In this document: piece by piece, positions 1 through 11,984 of the stretch | How the letters are laid out: every line of letters begins with the position of its first letter | How positions within the stretch are numbered: position 1 is the stretch's first letter | Assembly: GCF_024139115.2 (NCBI RefSeq) | Contig: NC_085139.1 | Coordinates: 68,491,203 to 68,555,202, forward strand | Origin: Armigeres subalbatus | Lineage: Eukaryota > Arthropoda > Insecta > Diptera > Culicidae | Direction of reading: 5' to 3' | DNA: 64,000 bases | Translations under genes and position numbers: made by a program | The notes under the pieces: model-generated | Seen by the model: only the letters and a program-made list of their open reading frames with translations | Told to the model about the DNA's origin: nothing | Database searches by the model: none

Positions 1-2430
1 CCTCCTTTCCAAGAGGCCTCGGAAGCCTCCTTTCAAGAGGCCTGGAAGCCTCCTTTCAAGAGGCTCAGAGCCTCCTTTCAAGAGCAGAGCTCAAAGGCCT
101 CCTTTCAGAGGCTCAGAAGCCTCCTTTCAAGAGGCTCAGAAGCCTCCTTTCAAGAGGCTCGGAAGCCTCCTTTCAAGAGGCTCAGAAGCCTCCTTTCAAG
201 AGGCCTGGAAGCCTCCTTTCAAGAGGCTCAGAAGCCTCCTTTCAAGAGGCCGGAAGCCTCCTTTCAAGAGGCTCAGAAGCCTCCTTTCAAGAGGCTCAGC
301 CTCCTTTCAAGAGGCCTGGAAGCCTCCTTCAAGAGGCTCGGAAGCCTCCTTTCAAGAGGCCTGGAAGCCTCCTTTCAAGAGGCTCAGGAAGCCTCCTTCA
401 AGAGGCTCAGAAGCCTCCTTTCAAGAGGCTTCCAGGAAGCCTCCTTTCAAGAGGCTCAGGAAGCCTCCTTTCAAGAGGCTCCAGGAAGCCTCCTTTCAAG
501 AGGCTCTGGAAGCCTCCTTTCAAGAGCTCAGAAGCCTCCTTCAAGAGGCCCAGCCTCCTTCAAGAGGCTCAGAGCCTCCTTTCAAGAGGCTCAGAGCCTC
601 CTTTCAAGAGGCCTCAGAAGCCTCCTTTCAAGAGGCTCAAGCATCCTTTCAAGAGACTCAGAGCCTCCTTTCAAGAGGCCTGGAAGCCTCCTTTCAAGAG
701 GCTCAAAGCCTCCTTTCAAGAGCTCAGGAAGCCTCCTTTCAAGAGGCCTGGAAGCCTCCTTTCAAGAGGCCTGGAAGCCTCCTTTCAAGAGGCCTGGAAG
801 CCTCCTTTCAAGAGGCTCAGAAGCCTCCCGTTCAAGAGGCCTGGAAGCCTCCTTTCAAGAGGCCTGGAAGCCTCCTTTCAAGAGGCTCAGAAGCCTCCTT
901 TCAAGAGGCCTGGAAGCCTCCTTTCAAGAGGCTCAGAGCCTCCTTTCAAGAGGCTCAGGAAGCCTCCTTTCAAGAGGCTCAGAAGCCTCCTTTCAAGAGG
1001 CCTGGAAGCCTCCTTTCAAGAGGCTCGGAAGCCTCCTTTCAAGAGGCCTGGAAGCCTCCTTTTAAGAGAGCTCAGAGCCTCCTTTCAAGAGGCCTGAAGC
1101 CTCCTTCAAGAGGCCTGGAAGCCTCCTTTCAAGAGCTCAGAGCCTCTTTTCAAGAGGCTCGAGAGCCTCCTTTCAAGAGGCTCAGGCCTCCTTCAAGAGG
1201 CTCGGAAGCCTCCTTTCAAGAGGCTCGGAAGCCTCCTTTCAAGAGGCTCGGAAGCCTCCTTTCAAGAGGCTCGGAAGCCTCCTTTCAAGAGGCTCGGAAG
1301 CCTCCGTTCAGGAGGCTCGGAAGCCTCCTTTCGACAGGCTCGGAAGCCTCCGTTCAAGAGGCTCGGAAGCCTCCTTTCAAGAGACTCGGAAGTCTCCTTT
1401 CAAGAGGCTCGGAAGCCTCCGTTCAAGAGGCTCGGAAGCCTCCTTTCAAGAGGCTCGGAAGCCTCCTTTAAAGAGGCTCGGAAGCATCCTTTCAAGAGGC
1501 TCGGAAGCCTTTTTTCAAGAGGCTCGGAAGCCTCCTTTCAAGAGTATCCTTTCAAGAGGCTCCTTTCAAGAGGCTCGGAGGCATCCTTTCAAGAGACTCG
1601 GAAGCTTTCATTCGAGAGAATCAGAGGCCACCTTTCAAAAGGCTCGGAAGTCTTTTTTCAAAAGGCTCGGAAGCCTCCTTGCAAGAGGCTCGGAAGCCTC
1701 CTTTCATGAGGCCTCAGAAGCCTCCTTTCAAGAGGCCTCAGAAGCCTCCTTTCCAGAAGCCTCAGAAGCCTTCTTCCAAAAGGTCTCAGAAGCCTCCTTT
1801 CAAGAGACTCGAAACCCTCCTTTCAAGAGACTCGGAAGTCTCCTTTCAAGAGACTCGGAAGTCTCCTTTCAAGAGACTCGGAAGTCTCCTTTCAAGAGAC
1901 TCGGAAGTCTCCTTTCAAGAGACTCGGAAGTCTCCTTTCAAGAGACTCGGAAGTCTCCTTTCAAGAGACTCGGAAGTCTCCTTTCAAGAGGTTCGGAAGC
2001 CTCCTTTCAAGAGGCTCGGAAGCCTCCTTTCAAGAGGCTCGGAAGCCTCCTTTCAAGAGGCTCGGAAGCCTCCTTTCAAGAGGCTCGGAAGCCTCCTTTC
2101 AAGAGGCTCGGAAGCCTCCTTTAAAGAGGCTCGGAAGCCTCCTTTAAAGAGGCTCGGAAGCCTCCTTTCAAGAGGCTCGGAAGCCTCCTTTCAAGAGGCT
2201 CGGAAGCCTCCTTTCAAGAGGCTCGGAAGCCTCCTTTCAAGAGGCTCGGAAGCCTCCTTTCAAGAGGCTCGGTAACATCCTTTCAATAGGTTTGGAAGCC
2301 TTCTTTCAAGACGGTCGGTAGCCTTATTTCAAGAGGTTTGGAAGCCTCGTTTGAAGAAGATCGAAACTTACTTTTAAAGAAGCTTGGAGGCCTTCTTCCA
2401 AGACGCTCGGAACCCTTTGAAAATCTTCAA
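1..2430 (+). repeat. 23-bp satellite array, forward orientation
   Basis: The stretch is built from tandem copies of a unit of about 23 bp whose core reads AGCCTC-CTTTCAA-GAGGCT, a 6-bp inverted repeat around a 7-base loop, so each copy can fold into a small hairpin. Copies in 1-1200 are heterogeneous, with GGCCTGGAAG, GGCTCAGAAG and 1-2 base deletions. A block at about 1800-1990 carries an AGTCTC/GAGACT variant, and 1990-2270 is almost uniform. Copies decay at 2280-2430. The array is cut by the window start. Open frames across it come from the stop-free unit and I do not regard them as genes. Confidence 0.95.
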
Positions 2431-2829
2431 AGTCTTGTAAGAAGCTATGATGGTTGGATTTGATTATTGGTCTAGAAATTGGAGTATCCTTCTGGAGTTC
2501 CTTCAGTCATTTGGATCTCAATTTATGACAAAAACATGGAAACCTTTGTTGTAGGTCTCTGGTGATCCCAGTCAACACATGATCGTATATGATGTGATAT
2601 AAGATGCTAAACTGGAGGCGATATACGTACTTCCCCATGCAATTTGTGCGTTGAATTGAGATATTTTTTCGCTGCCTTCATTTCAACCACAGTTCCCCAA
2701 AGTAGGGCGCATTTTGTGTACTTAGATGCAATACAATCTCTTTATTGGCACAGAACCTCGTAATTTGTGAGGTCTTCATTTTATTGGTGGCGGTGGACAT
2801 CCGATAGAGCTGATGCTGCTCATTTTTTA
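2431..2829. other. No gene seen
   Basis: Unique-looking sequence between the satellite and the first GTGAGAAG-type repeat. No open frame with a recognisable domain and no clear repeat. Confidence 0.5.
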
Positions 2830-3650
2830 CACCGATGATTTTTTTTCGCTGTCGGAATGTTCTTACTGCGAAAAGTGGAAGTGCGAAGTGAGAAATGAAA
2901 ACTGAGAAGTGAGAAATAATGGGCAGAACTGTGTAGAACTGAATCTATTCAACACTGATTAATAAAAAAAAAACAATGAGTGAATAGTGCGAGGTGATGT
3001 CGATTCGGTCTCGATTTTTCCATCTCACCCCTCTTTTCTCATGTCTCACTTTTTACAAGTGTGAAGTAAGATGTCTCGTTTCTCATTCCTCATTTACAAC
3101 CTTTTCTCATTACTTCTCATCTCTCACTTCTAACAGCGAACAAATTAGAGAACGATGAGTACTTTTCTGAGGTGAACCAGTGCAGGGCAGAAATCCTCAA
3201 TAACAAAGAAACAAAAAATCACACTATTAACTTCTCACTTTCCACAATAAGAGTAAGAAAGGAGGATTGAAAGTCTCACTTCTCACTTCTTATTTCTCAT
3301 TTCTTACGTTCACTAATGTCTGGCCAAACGCCATTTGTGGCCTTTGACCCGTTTAGCAAATGACATTTTAAGAGGTGAGCCAGCCTAGGGCTGAAAACCT
3401 CTCAAACGAAGACAAAAAAACGACATTTCCTGCCTTATGATTCGTTTGACCAACTGTCATTTTCGACTATATGGCCTTTCGGCCAAACGACCGACCAGTT
3501 CGACTGGACGACATTTTCAGCCAAACGACATTTTCGACTTTATGATTTTTTCGGGCAACCAAAATTCACGGCCCTATGACCGATTTGTCGGTCAAAAGAC
3601 ATTTTCGGCCAAATAACCTATTCATTAAAAGATTACTTCCAGCAAACGGG
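2830..3650. repeat. Composite GTGAGAAG / TTCGGCC repeat, partial copy
   Basis: From 2870 to about 3310 the sequence is dominated by GAAGTGAGAAATGA-like words and their complement TCTCACTTCTCATTTCTC. From about 3330 to 3640 it changes to degenerate copies of TTCGGCCAAACGAC and TTTTCGACTTTATG. The order matches the right half of the composite elements at 15.5, 22.3 and 26.2 kb, so this looks like a half copy lacking its left GGCCGAA arm. The units are more diverged here than in the other copies. Confidence 0.7.
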
Positions 3651-5554
3651 TACCGCCAGCAACAATCCAAGTAAACGCGTTGTGAACCAATTCTGAAAGG
3701 TTTTCGAAAGGCCTGATTCGAGCTGCTGTTTTATGTTCCAATTATCAAGTCGATCTTGCTGAATCGCACAACTGTCATTTTTATTTTTTCACGCATGCTG
3801 CGACGCAGCAACGCTGAATCAACAAAAATGACAGTTGTCCGCCGCCTCCGTATCGAGTGGTGTTCCCCCGAAAACGCGAGCACTTTGAAACTTGGATTCT
3901 GTCAGAAGTGTCCTTAAACTCACCTACAGCTGAACGAAGAGAAGAAGCGGTCTCTCGAACAGATACTCTACTCTTTGGCATGCCAATTGATCTGCTCCTG
4001 CCAAATCAGATAGTGGGCACCACTAATGTAGGTAGTGCACTTTCTCGATCGGAGAGAGGACCTGGTTGCCGTGGATCAATGCTTGGAAAGTGACGAAGAA
4101 GGTCAACCACTGGATGTACTCACCGTCAGTACTGCAATTTTTTATTTTCAATAAGAGATATCTCGTGACGTTTACAAATCTACGTTTCATGCGAAATTGA
4201 TCAAAGAACCCACGATTCTTTCATTTGGTGAGAAATAGAAAAAGTCGCTTTTCTCTCTGACTTTTGAGGATCACGACCTTTTTCAGTACTGCTCACCGTC
4301 AAACTTCATATAGATTGTAGGCAAATTCAAACCAGTCAAGCGAAAAGGTGGTTTATTAGAGACGTTAGTCACAGGAAATTGCTGTTTTAAAAATCATATA
4401 AAGTTTGTTCAACAATTCATGCTTTGATGTGTTTTAAGTTTTCAATAACTATTTTTATCAACAATGTTGCTAAAGGAATCTTCTAAAAAGACCCAGAATT
4501 CATCAGATAAACAAATATAATGCGGCAGCCTCATGCACAACCCTAATTTACATCAGAAATTATCATACAGTTTAATGATTATACCACGAAAAAAACTTCA
4601 ACCATCATCACTTTAATTGCTCGTTACTTTCTATTGTTCGCTATCTCCCATCAAGCTGGAGGCGTCCATTATGCGAACACTCCCCGCTTTTTTGCACAGA
4701 GCTTTTTATTCTCCGCATACATCGGAACTGTCCGGCTCACGCTTCTCGCCAGCCCATAAATCATTAACTGTCCGAACAATTGTGTAAAACTGTTTGTGTG
4801 GATGTGCAGCACTCGTTTGTGTGTACTTTTCAATGGGCACTTCCATTTGCACAGATCCAACCCAAACGGAGCCAAGCAACCAACCAACCGAGCACATATC
4901 GCCAATGGCATCTTTCGAACCCTTCTCCTATTCCACGCCAGTCGACCGCCACCAAACAGCCCCACCACCGCACCGATCCATGTGGGAGTCAGTCAGTCCG
5001 TCCGTTCGGATGAAAAGTAACGGCGAAAAGGATAATGAATGACCATTTTCCGAAATACTCACCAAACTGGACCGTTCCCTGGGCCCGTACCGACCTTCAT
5101 CCAATGACAAATGGACCGGATCCGACCACCCTCTTCTCCCATCCAGCAGCAGCAGCAACCCGGCAGAAACGATGATCCTTGGGAGGATGAAAGGGTGGAC
5201 CCCGTATACTTTTGACGATCATCATCATTGGTTTCCTTTTAGGAAATTTTTTGGTTTCTCATTCGTTGATAACCCTTTTGAATCTTTTTCTTCAATTTTT
5301 CTTGGAGGCACTGTGGTTTATTCTGCCGCCCCTGTCTGATAATGGATTATGCTGAATTCTGTTACTTCAAGGACTTCGGTAGAAAAAGGACAAATCGATA
5401 AAATCATACATGACTCGAATATTTTTAAAGACAGCTAGTCTTAAATTTTAGTTACAAAGCAGTTCAGCAGTTAGTTACAAAGCATTAAGATTCTGATGCA
5501 TTAACAAAAACACAAATCAGAAAAATATATTAAGCTCTTTTAGTGGAATGTATT
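3651..5554. other. No gene seen
   Basis: About 1.9 kb without a supported gene. Short open frames at 3781-4093 and 4669-5158 overlap on both strands and show no domain. 4700-5200 is relatively GC-rich with CA/CCA-rich words and could be unique host intergenic or intronic DNA. I see no splice-site pair, tRNA or tandem repeat here. Confidence 0.5.
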
Positions 5555-5800
5555 AAACCGTCTAAGACGAATTAAGTACTGTCCATTTAATTCCACTAGT
5601 TAATTTTCGTTATCTTTGCAGATACGTATTTCGACCACAACTGTGTGGTCGTCTTCAGTGTCTTGTACGAGTACAAGACGAGTCGAGTACAAGACACTGA
5701 AGACGACCACACAGTTGTGGTCGAAATACGTATCTGCAAAGATAACGAAAATTAACTAGTGGAATTAAATGGACAGTACTTAATTCGTCTTAGACGGTTT
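5555..5800. mobile_element. Near-perfect palindromic MITE/foldback
   Basis: The left arm (5555-5668) and right arm (5687-5800) are reverse complements over about 114 bp around an 18-bp centre. The ends read AAACCGTCTAAGACG and CGTCTTAGACGGTTT. The arms contain GATACGTATTTCGACCACA and its complement. The near absence of mismatches suggests a young insertion or recent arm homogenisation. No coding capacity. Diverged relatives of one arm are visible at 33740-33835 and near 57250-57330. Confidence 0.9.
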
Positions 5801-6229
5801 AAAAACACAAATGAAAACGTTTGCCCCGCACTGTTGATGCTGATGGTACCGGACACAATACTGTTTTTTTGCCAATATCAATGCTATGGAACGGAAACCG
5901 ATAACACCCCACTCTTCATGTGAAGATTTCAAAAACACATGAAGCGAAAAACCGAAAGCGACCGAACTGAAAGAGCTTGTAAGCTTGGAAAGTTTATAAA
6001 CGGACTTTGGATGCATTTTGCCTTTCGTTCCGGTACAGTTGATTTCGTTGAAATGGAAACTGGAGAGGTTTACGAAGTCTCGTTAAGTTTATAGCAACAT
6101 AATATGCTATGGTTTTCAGTTCGACATCTTTTTGTTGAAGAAAATGATCCACAAATTCTTCTGATTTTTTAATTTAAATTTAAATTTTAAAGAATAATCA
6201 AATTCTAATCTAAACTGAGTTTATCGGAA
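5801..6229. other. No gene seen
   Basis: AT-rich DNA between the palindrome and the repeats that flank the second satellite array. The open frame at 5780-6016 runs partly through the palindrome arm and has no recognisable domain. Confidence 0.5.
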
Positions 6230-6400
6230 AGTCATTGAATTGACAACAGAAGTCATCAAATATCCAACGGAAATTCATCGGATATCTAACGACCACTAAT
6301 ACAATATCTTATGGAAATTAATCGAAATTTCCAACAGGATTTCATCGAATTTCCAACGGAAAAAAATGAATATCCTACAAAAATTTATCAATTATTCAGT
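6230..6400. repeat. Left flank repeat of the inverted satellite (CATCGAATTTCCAACGGAAA type)
   Basis: Degenerate direct copies of a roughly 20-30 bp word such as TTTCATCGAATTTCCAACGG. The complementary word (GATGAATTTCCGATGGAAAT) occurs on the far side of the satellite at 8959-9080, so the two flank it in inverted orientation. At 6398-6440 a stretch CAGTGCAGCATTTCTCAACC followed by GGTACCCC resembles hAT element ends, which suggests the array lies inside or next to an old hAT-like insertion. Confidence 0.55.
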
Positions 6401-6479
6401 GCAGCATTTCTCAACCGAAGGTACCCCTTCGAACTTTTGCATTACTTGAGGTACCCTCTCTCGGGTAATTTGAGTACAG

Positions 6480-8930
6480 GAAGGCTTCCAATCCTCTCGA
6501 AAAAAAAAAATTCCGAGCTTCTTGGAAGAAGGCTTCGGAATCACTTGAAAGGAAGCTTCCAAGCCTCTTGAGAGAAAAAGACTTCCGAGCCTCTTGTAAG
6601 GAGCCTTCCGAGCCTCTTGGGAAGAGGTATTAGAGCCTCTTCGAATGAGGCTTCCGAACCTCTTCAAATGAGGCTTCCGAACCTCTTCAAATGAGGCTTC
6701 CGAACCTCTTCAAAAGAGGCTTCCGAGCCTCTTGAAAGGAGGCTACCGAGCCTCTTGAAAGGAGGCTACCAAACCTCTCGAAAGGAGGCTACCAAGCCTC
6801 TCGAAAGGAGGCTTCCGAGCCTCTTGAAAGGAGGCTTCCGAGCCTCTTGAAAGGAGGCTTCCGAGCCTCTTGAAAGGAGGCTTCCGAGCCTCTTGAAAGG
6901 AGGCTTCCGAGCCTCTTGAAAGGAGGCTTCCGAGCCTCTTGAAAGGAGGCTTCCGAGCCTCTTGAAGGGAGGCTTCAGGCCTCTTGAAAGGAGGCTTCTG
7001 AGCCTCTTGAAAGGAGGCTTCAGGCCTCTTGAAAGGAGGCTTGAGGCCTCTTGAAAGGAGGCTTCTGAGCCTCTTGAAAGGAGGCTTCTGAGCCTCTTGA
7101 AAGGAGACTTCCGAGGCCTCTTGAAAGGAGGCTTCTGAGCCTCTTGAAGGAGGCTTCCAGGCCTCTTGAAAGGAGGCTTCCAGGCCTCTTGAAAGGAGGC
7201 TCTGAGCCTCTTGAAGGAGGCTTCCGGGCCTCTTGAAAGGAGGCTGAGGCCTCTTGCAAGGAGGCTGGGCCTCTTGCAAGGAGGCTGGGGCCTCTTGCAA
7301 GGAGGCTGAGCCTCTTGCAGGGAGGCTTCCAGGCCTCTTGCAAGGGAGGCTTCCGAGCCTCTTGCAAGGAGGCTTGAGCCTCTTGCAAGGAGGCTTCCAG
7401 GCCTCTTGAAAGGAGGCTTGAGGCCTCTTGAAAGGAGGCTTCCGGAGCCTCTTGAAAGGAGGCTCTGAGGCCTCTTGAAGGGAGGCTTCTGAGCCTCTTG
7501 AAGGAGGCTTCTGAGCCTCTTGAAGGAGGCTTCCAGGCCTCTTGAAAGGAGGCTTGGGCCTCTTGAAAGGAGGCTGGGAGCCTCTTGCAAGGAGGCTTCT
7601 GAGCCTCTTGCAAGGAGGCCTGAGCCTCTTGCAAGGGAGGCTTCTGAGCCTCTTGCAAGGAGGCCTGAGGCCTCTTGCAAGGAGGCTTCCAGCCTCTTGC
7701 AAGGGAGGCTTTGAGCCTCTTGCAAGGGAGGCTTCCTGAGCCTCTTGCAAGGAGGCTGAGCCTCTTGCAAGGAGGCTTCTGAGCCTCTTGCAAGGAGGCT
7801 CTCCGAGGCCTCTTGCAAGGAGGCCTGAGCCTCTTGCAAGGAGGCTTCCAGGCCTCTTGCAAGGAGGCTTGAGCCTCTTGCAAGGAGGCTTGAGGCCTCT
7901 TGCAGGGAGGCTTCTGAGCCTCTTGCAAGGAGGCTTCTGAGGCCTCTTGAAAGGAGGCTGAGCCTCTTGAAGGAGGCTTGAGCCTCTTGAAAGGAGGCTT
8001 GAGGCCTCTTGAAGGAGGCTTCCAGGCCTCTTGAAAGGAGGCTCTGAGCCTCTTGAAAGGAGGCTTGAGGCCTCTTGAAGGGGAGGCTGAGCCTCTTGAA
8101 GGAGGCTTCCAGGCCTCTTGAAAGGAGGCTTCCAGGCCTCTTGAAAGGAGGCTGAGCCTCTTGAAAGGAGGCTTCTGGGCCTCTTGAAGGAGGCTGAGCC
8201 TCTTGAAGGAGGCTTCCTGAGCTCTTGAAAGGAGGCTTCTGAGCCTCTTGAAAGGAGGCTCTGAGCCTCTTGAAAGGAGGCCTGAGCCTCTTGAAAGGAG
8301 GCTCTGAGCCTCTTGAAAGGGAGGCTCTGAGCCTCTTGAAAGGAGGCTTGAGGCCTCTTGAAAGGAGGCTTCCAGGCCTCTTGAAGGAGGCTTGGGCCTC
8401 TTGAAGGAGGCTGAGAGCCTCTTGAAAGGAGGCTGGGCCTCTTGAAGGAGGCCTGAGCCTCTTGAAAGGAGGCTGGGAGCCTCTTGAAAGGAGGCTTGAG
8501 CCTCTTGAAAGGAGGCCTGAGCCTCTTGAAAGGAGGCTTCCTGAGCCTCTTGAAAGGAGGCTTCTGAGCCTCTTGAAAGGAGGCTTCCTGAGCCTCTTTT
8601 GAAAGGAGGCTTCTGAGCCTCTTGAAAGGAGGCCTGAGCCTCTTGAAGGAGGCTTCTGAGGCCTCTTGAAAGGAGGCTTCTGAGCCTCTTGAAAGGAGGC
8701 TTCTGAGCCTCTTGAAAGGAGGCCTGAGCCTCTTGAAAGGAGGCTTCCGAGCCTCTTGAAAGGAGGCTTCCGAGCCTCTTGAAAGGAGGCTTCCGAGCCT
8801 CTTGAAAGGAGGCTTCCGAGCCTCTTGAAAGGAGGCTTCCGAGCCTCTTGAAAGGAGGCTTCCGAGCTTCTTGAAAGGAGGCTTTTGAGCCTTATAAAAG
8901 GAGGCTTCCCAGCCTCTTGAAAGGAGGCTA
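6480..8930 (-). repeat. 23-bp satellite array, inverted orientation
   Basis: Tandem copies of the reverse complement of the unit at 1-2430 (CCGAGCCTCTTGAAAGGAGG type). The first copies (6480-6720) are degenerate. 6730-6960 and 8740-8860 are nearly uniform. The middle (6960-8740) is a mosaic in which the loop reads TTGAAAGG or, in blocks at about 7250-7390 and 7580-7930, TTGCAAGG; the latter makes the unit an almost perfect palindrome. Long open frames on the minus strand in all three phases are a composition effect. Confidence 0.95.
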
Positions 8931-8958
8931 GGCTAAATAGGCTAGGCTAGGCTAGGCT
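8926..8958 (+). repeat. Short GGCTA microsatellite
   Basis: Several copies of GGCTA (AGGCTAGGCTA...) with one AAATA interruption close the satellite array. They look like slippage products of its last unit. Confidence 0.7.
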
Positions 8959-9080
8959 CTGGAAATTCTATGAATTTCTGTTGGGCGTTCTATAAATTTC
9001 CTTTGAAAACACGATAATTTTTTGTTGAAATTTCGATGAATTTCCGATGGAAATTCTATGAAATTCTGTTGAACTTGCAC
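8959..9080. repeat. Right flank repeat of the inverted satellite
   Basis: Words such as GATGAATTTCCGATGGAAAT and GAAATTCTATGAATTTCTG are approximate reverse complements of the repeats at 6230-6400. They frame the array as imperfect terminal inverted repeats. Confidence 0.55.
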
Positions 9081-11984
9081 TTTTGCTCAAATCTTGATTT
9101 GAATTTCAATTTAAATTTGCACAATTTGTTTCATTGATAATTGTAACATTCATACAGCTTAAAAGAGGATCCACCGACTGACAGAAAACATCAAACCGCA
9201 TGTTCAAAGATACGACATGACCATCAGCTGCCGAAGTGAATTCCAAAGCTCAACCATCGAGGATAGTTCCAACGCAGGAATAAATTTAGCTTTTTGTCCA
9301 TCCGATGCATTCATCTTTTTCAATTAATCTCAAAAGTTTGAACAATTTCCATGGGCTATCTCCTTCGGACATGACGAACAGTAGAGCAACTCAGTGAATT
9401 CCATCCGAATAAATTGGTGTATGAAAAAAAGATTAATCCACCCAATGATGAACTAAGAGTCTTTCTAATTTGAATTATCCGTTAGTCGTTATTTTCCTCT
9501 TAATCTTAATTGTTATAAAGCATGCAAGCACAAGAAAAATAAAAGCAAATGTCAATTTAGGCACATTAAACATGATTTACTCTCATATACTCTTATGCGC
9601 ATACGTACAGACATTTGATCTACCGGCCCAGCAACATTCAGTGTGGTATCGAATACTTATCTCACCGAATCAGTACCTATTCCGTGCACCATCGAAGGAC
9701 CGTGTAAAACAACCTTTTGCCCATTTACCTTCGGGATTGAATAACCAACCGTCGGTCCGACCGAGCAGCTGCTCCTGTTACTATATATGTTCGGGTTTAA
9801 CTTTTACAGCGTGGAAAACTATTAGTGAAATATTCACCACAGCCCTGGCTGAGCTTTCCCCGGGATCAACCCCGTCGAAGTAATGTATGTGGGATGCTGT
9901 TTTTCGGGAATGACTAACATGACCAGCCAGCACATCGGCGAGGCAAAAAGGTTCCAGTGGAAAATTGCTGGGGGGAGGGGGAGGATCCAGCCGGTGCCCC
10001 TAATGGGAGATAAGGCTAAAGTTTCTCTTTGGTTTATGGAGTCTGATTTCCGAGGGATCGCCAACAGTGTTACATTCACTGCTTCTTCGCCGCCGTCGTG
10101 GTCTTTCCTGGCTTTTAAACCCGAAAAGGATGTTGCCATAAATTAAAGCGGACTACTCCCGTTTCTTCGCCTCTGTTCGGTAGCATTGGTCGGTTTGTTC
10201 CAATTTTATGATGATAAAAATTGAATGTATGTTATTGTTACACTTGATTTGACATTGAACACAACTTAACAGATAGTAACGTTAAAATATGACAGAATCA
10301 AACATGTAGGGTAAAGCAGTTTTTCTTCTCCCGAAAAAAATCGTCTTGCAAATAAAATATATTAATGTGATCTGATCCAGAAATGGGCCCTTCTTACTCA
10401 TGCGGTAAGAAGCGTAGCTAAGGGTGGTTGGGATCAGTTCCCGAACTTGTCTAGGGAATTTTTGTGTTGAAAATTTTGTTGAGTTCCTTGGGCATAAAAG
10501 TACCATCGTGTTAGCTTCATGGCATACGAATGGCAATTGGCTTAGAAACCTCGCAGGTAATAACTGTGGGAGAGCCTTATGAACACTAAGCAGCAAGTCA
10601 GCAATGTCCCTGTGGGGGATGTAATTCCAATAAAGACAAATGTGATTTGATCCATGAGTACATCCAGTGACGTACAATGACAAACTTTTTCACCATGCAA
10701 GTATTACTTTTATTTATGAATAAAATAAATATTAAAAACTACACCTTAATTCGCCCAATCCTGCGCATCAGCACCGTTTTCTTCCACAGGCCGTCTCTTT
10801 ACGGAAGGAAGAATTTCCAATCAACAAAATTAGTTTTGCATTTTGACTATTCACTTACCATGCTTTCCAGCATCAAGACGCAAATTGATTTCCTTGGTAA
10901 ATAAATCGAAACTTTAACCCGGACAAAGTTTTCCGGCCGCGATTAAATCTCGCAAGTTATCAGCAAGCAAAAGTTGCAGCCCCGGTAGCGTGGCACCAGC
11001 ACCAACAGCATCACACAGTCTGATGATAGTTGGTTGGTTGGTCTAGAGTCTAGTTGCTTAAATTTTCAGCATAATTTTAAAAATTCAAAACTCGCGCAAA
11101 CTTTTACACCTAGTCTGAAGCCAGGTCGACTAGTTGCACCGTCCGATGTGCGGAATAGGCCGGCCGTCTTGCAACCACTGCTGGCTGGTAAGGTGAACCA
11201 AGTTTCAAAGCACTGAGACCTATACATAAATAAGCCAGAAAAGCGTGGTGGATGGGAGTGCGCCACATTACAACGGCCACCATCCAGTGAGGTTGAAATC
11301 CGCAGAACCTCAGCAGACCAACCAACCAGCCATTGCAATCGTGCTTGTATAGCAGAGAGGCGTGGGATCAAAGCTGCTGCGGCGTGATAATAAATGTGAA
11401 TCTTTTACTTAATGATGGAACACTACTCAAACTTTTGAATTAGTATATCTAGGTCTCGTTGATTAAAGAAAAATTTCTCAAATCGACACTGTTGTTTCAT
11501 AAGGCGAAAGTCGCAAACGTAAACAATGCCTTTTCCTGCAAATTCCTCAACAACTAGGACCACTCCCAGCTAACAACCACTTGGAACTGCTGGAGCTCCG
11601 CGTCCTCTACCGAACGGAAGTGGAAAATACTGTCAGAAGTCTCTAATCTTCCTGAAATCTGCAGAAGAAGTCAATGTTTACTATTGCGACTTTCGCCCTT
11701 ATGAAACAAGAATGTCAAAATGATAAGCACGATGGAACAGTGCGGCCTAGTATAAGATATGAGCATACAAATCCAACCCATATCAACAGACTACTCCCTA
11801 AAAAATCATGCTTAAAAACATTGAGTATTAAAGAAATTAAGAGAAAACTATGGAAATGCAGGAAAATTTACCAATTCCAGTACAAATCAGGATAAGTTTT
11901 CCTAAGAAAATGGGAGGAATTGAATAAATATATTATTCCTTTTCTTTAAATTTAGGTGGTTTTCATTATTTCTTCTTTATTTTT
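9081..11984. other. No gene seen
   Basis: About 2.9 kb of mixed-composition DNA. A 137-codon open frame at 9470-9883 begins with a hydrophobic stretch, but it has no recognisable domain and is followed by unrelated short frames. 9880-10150 and 11040-11370 have overlapping frames on both strands. I found no tandem repeat, LTR or TIR pair here, so this may be ordinary intergenic or intronic DNA. Confidence 0.45.

Noticed and set aside
6743..7928. Long minus-strand open frames (300-357 codons) of Lys/Arg/Pro/Ser-rich repeats
   Set aside because: They run through the 23-bp satellite in all three phases; openness follows from the stop-free unit, not from coding selection.
1..8930. CRISPR array
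   Set aside because: The units are contiguous tandem repeats without unique spacers, in clearly eukaryotic DNA.
9470..9883. 137-codon frame with a hydrophobic N-terminus, considered as a secreted or membrane protein
   Set aside because: No ATG context, domain, intron or neighbour support; the C-terminal half has random composition.
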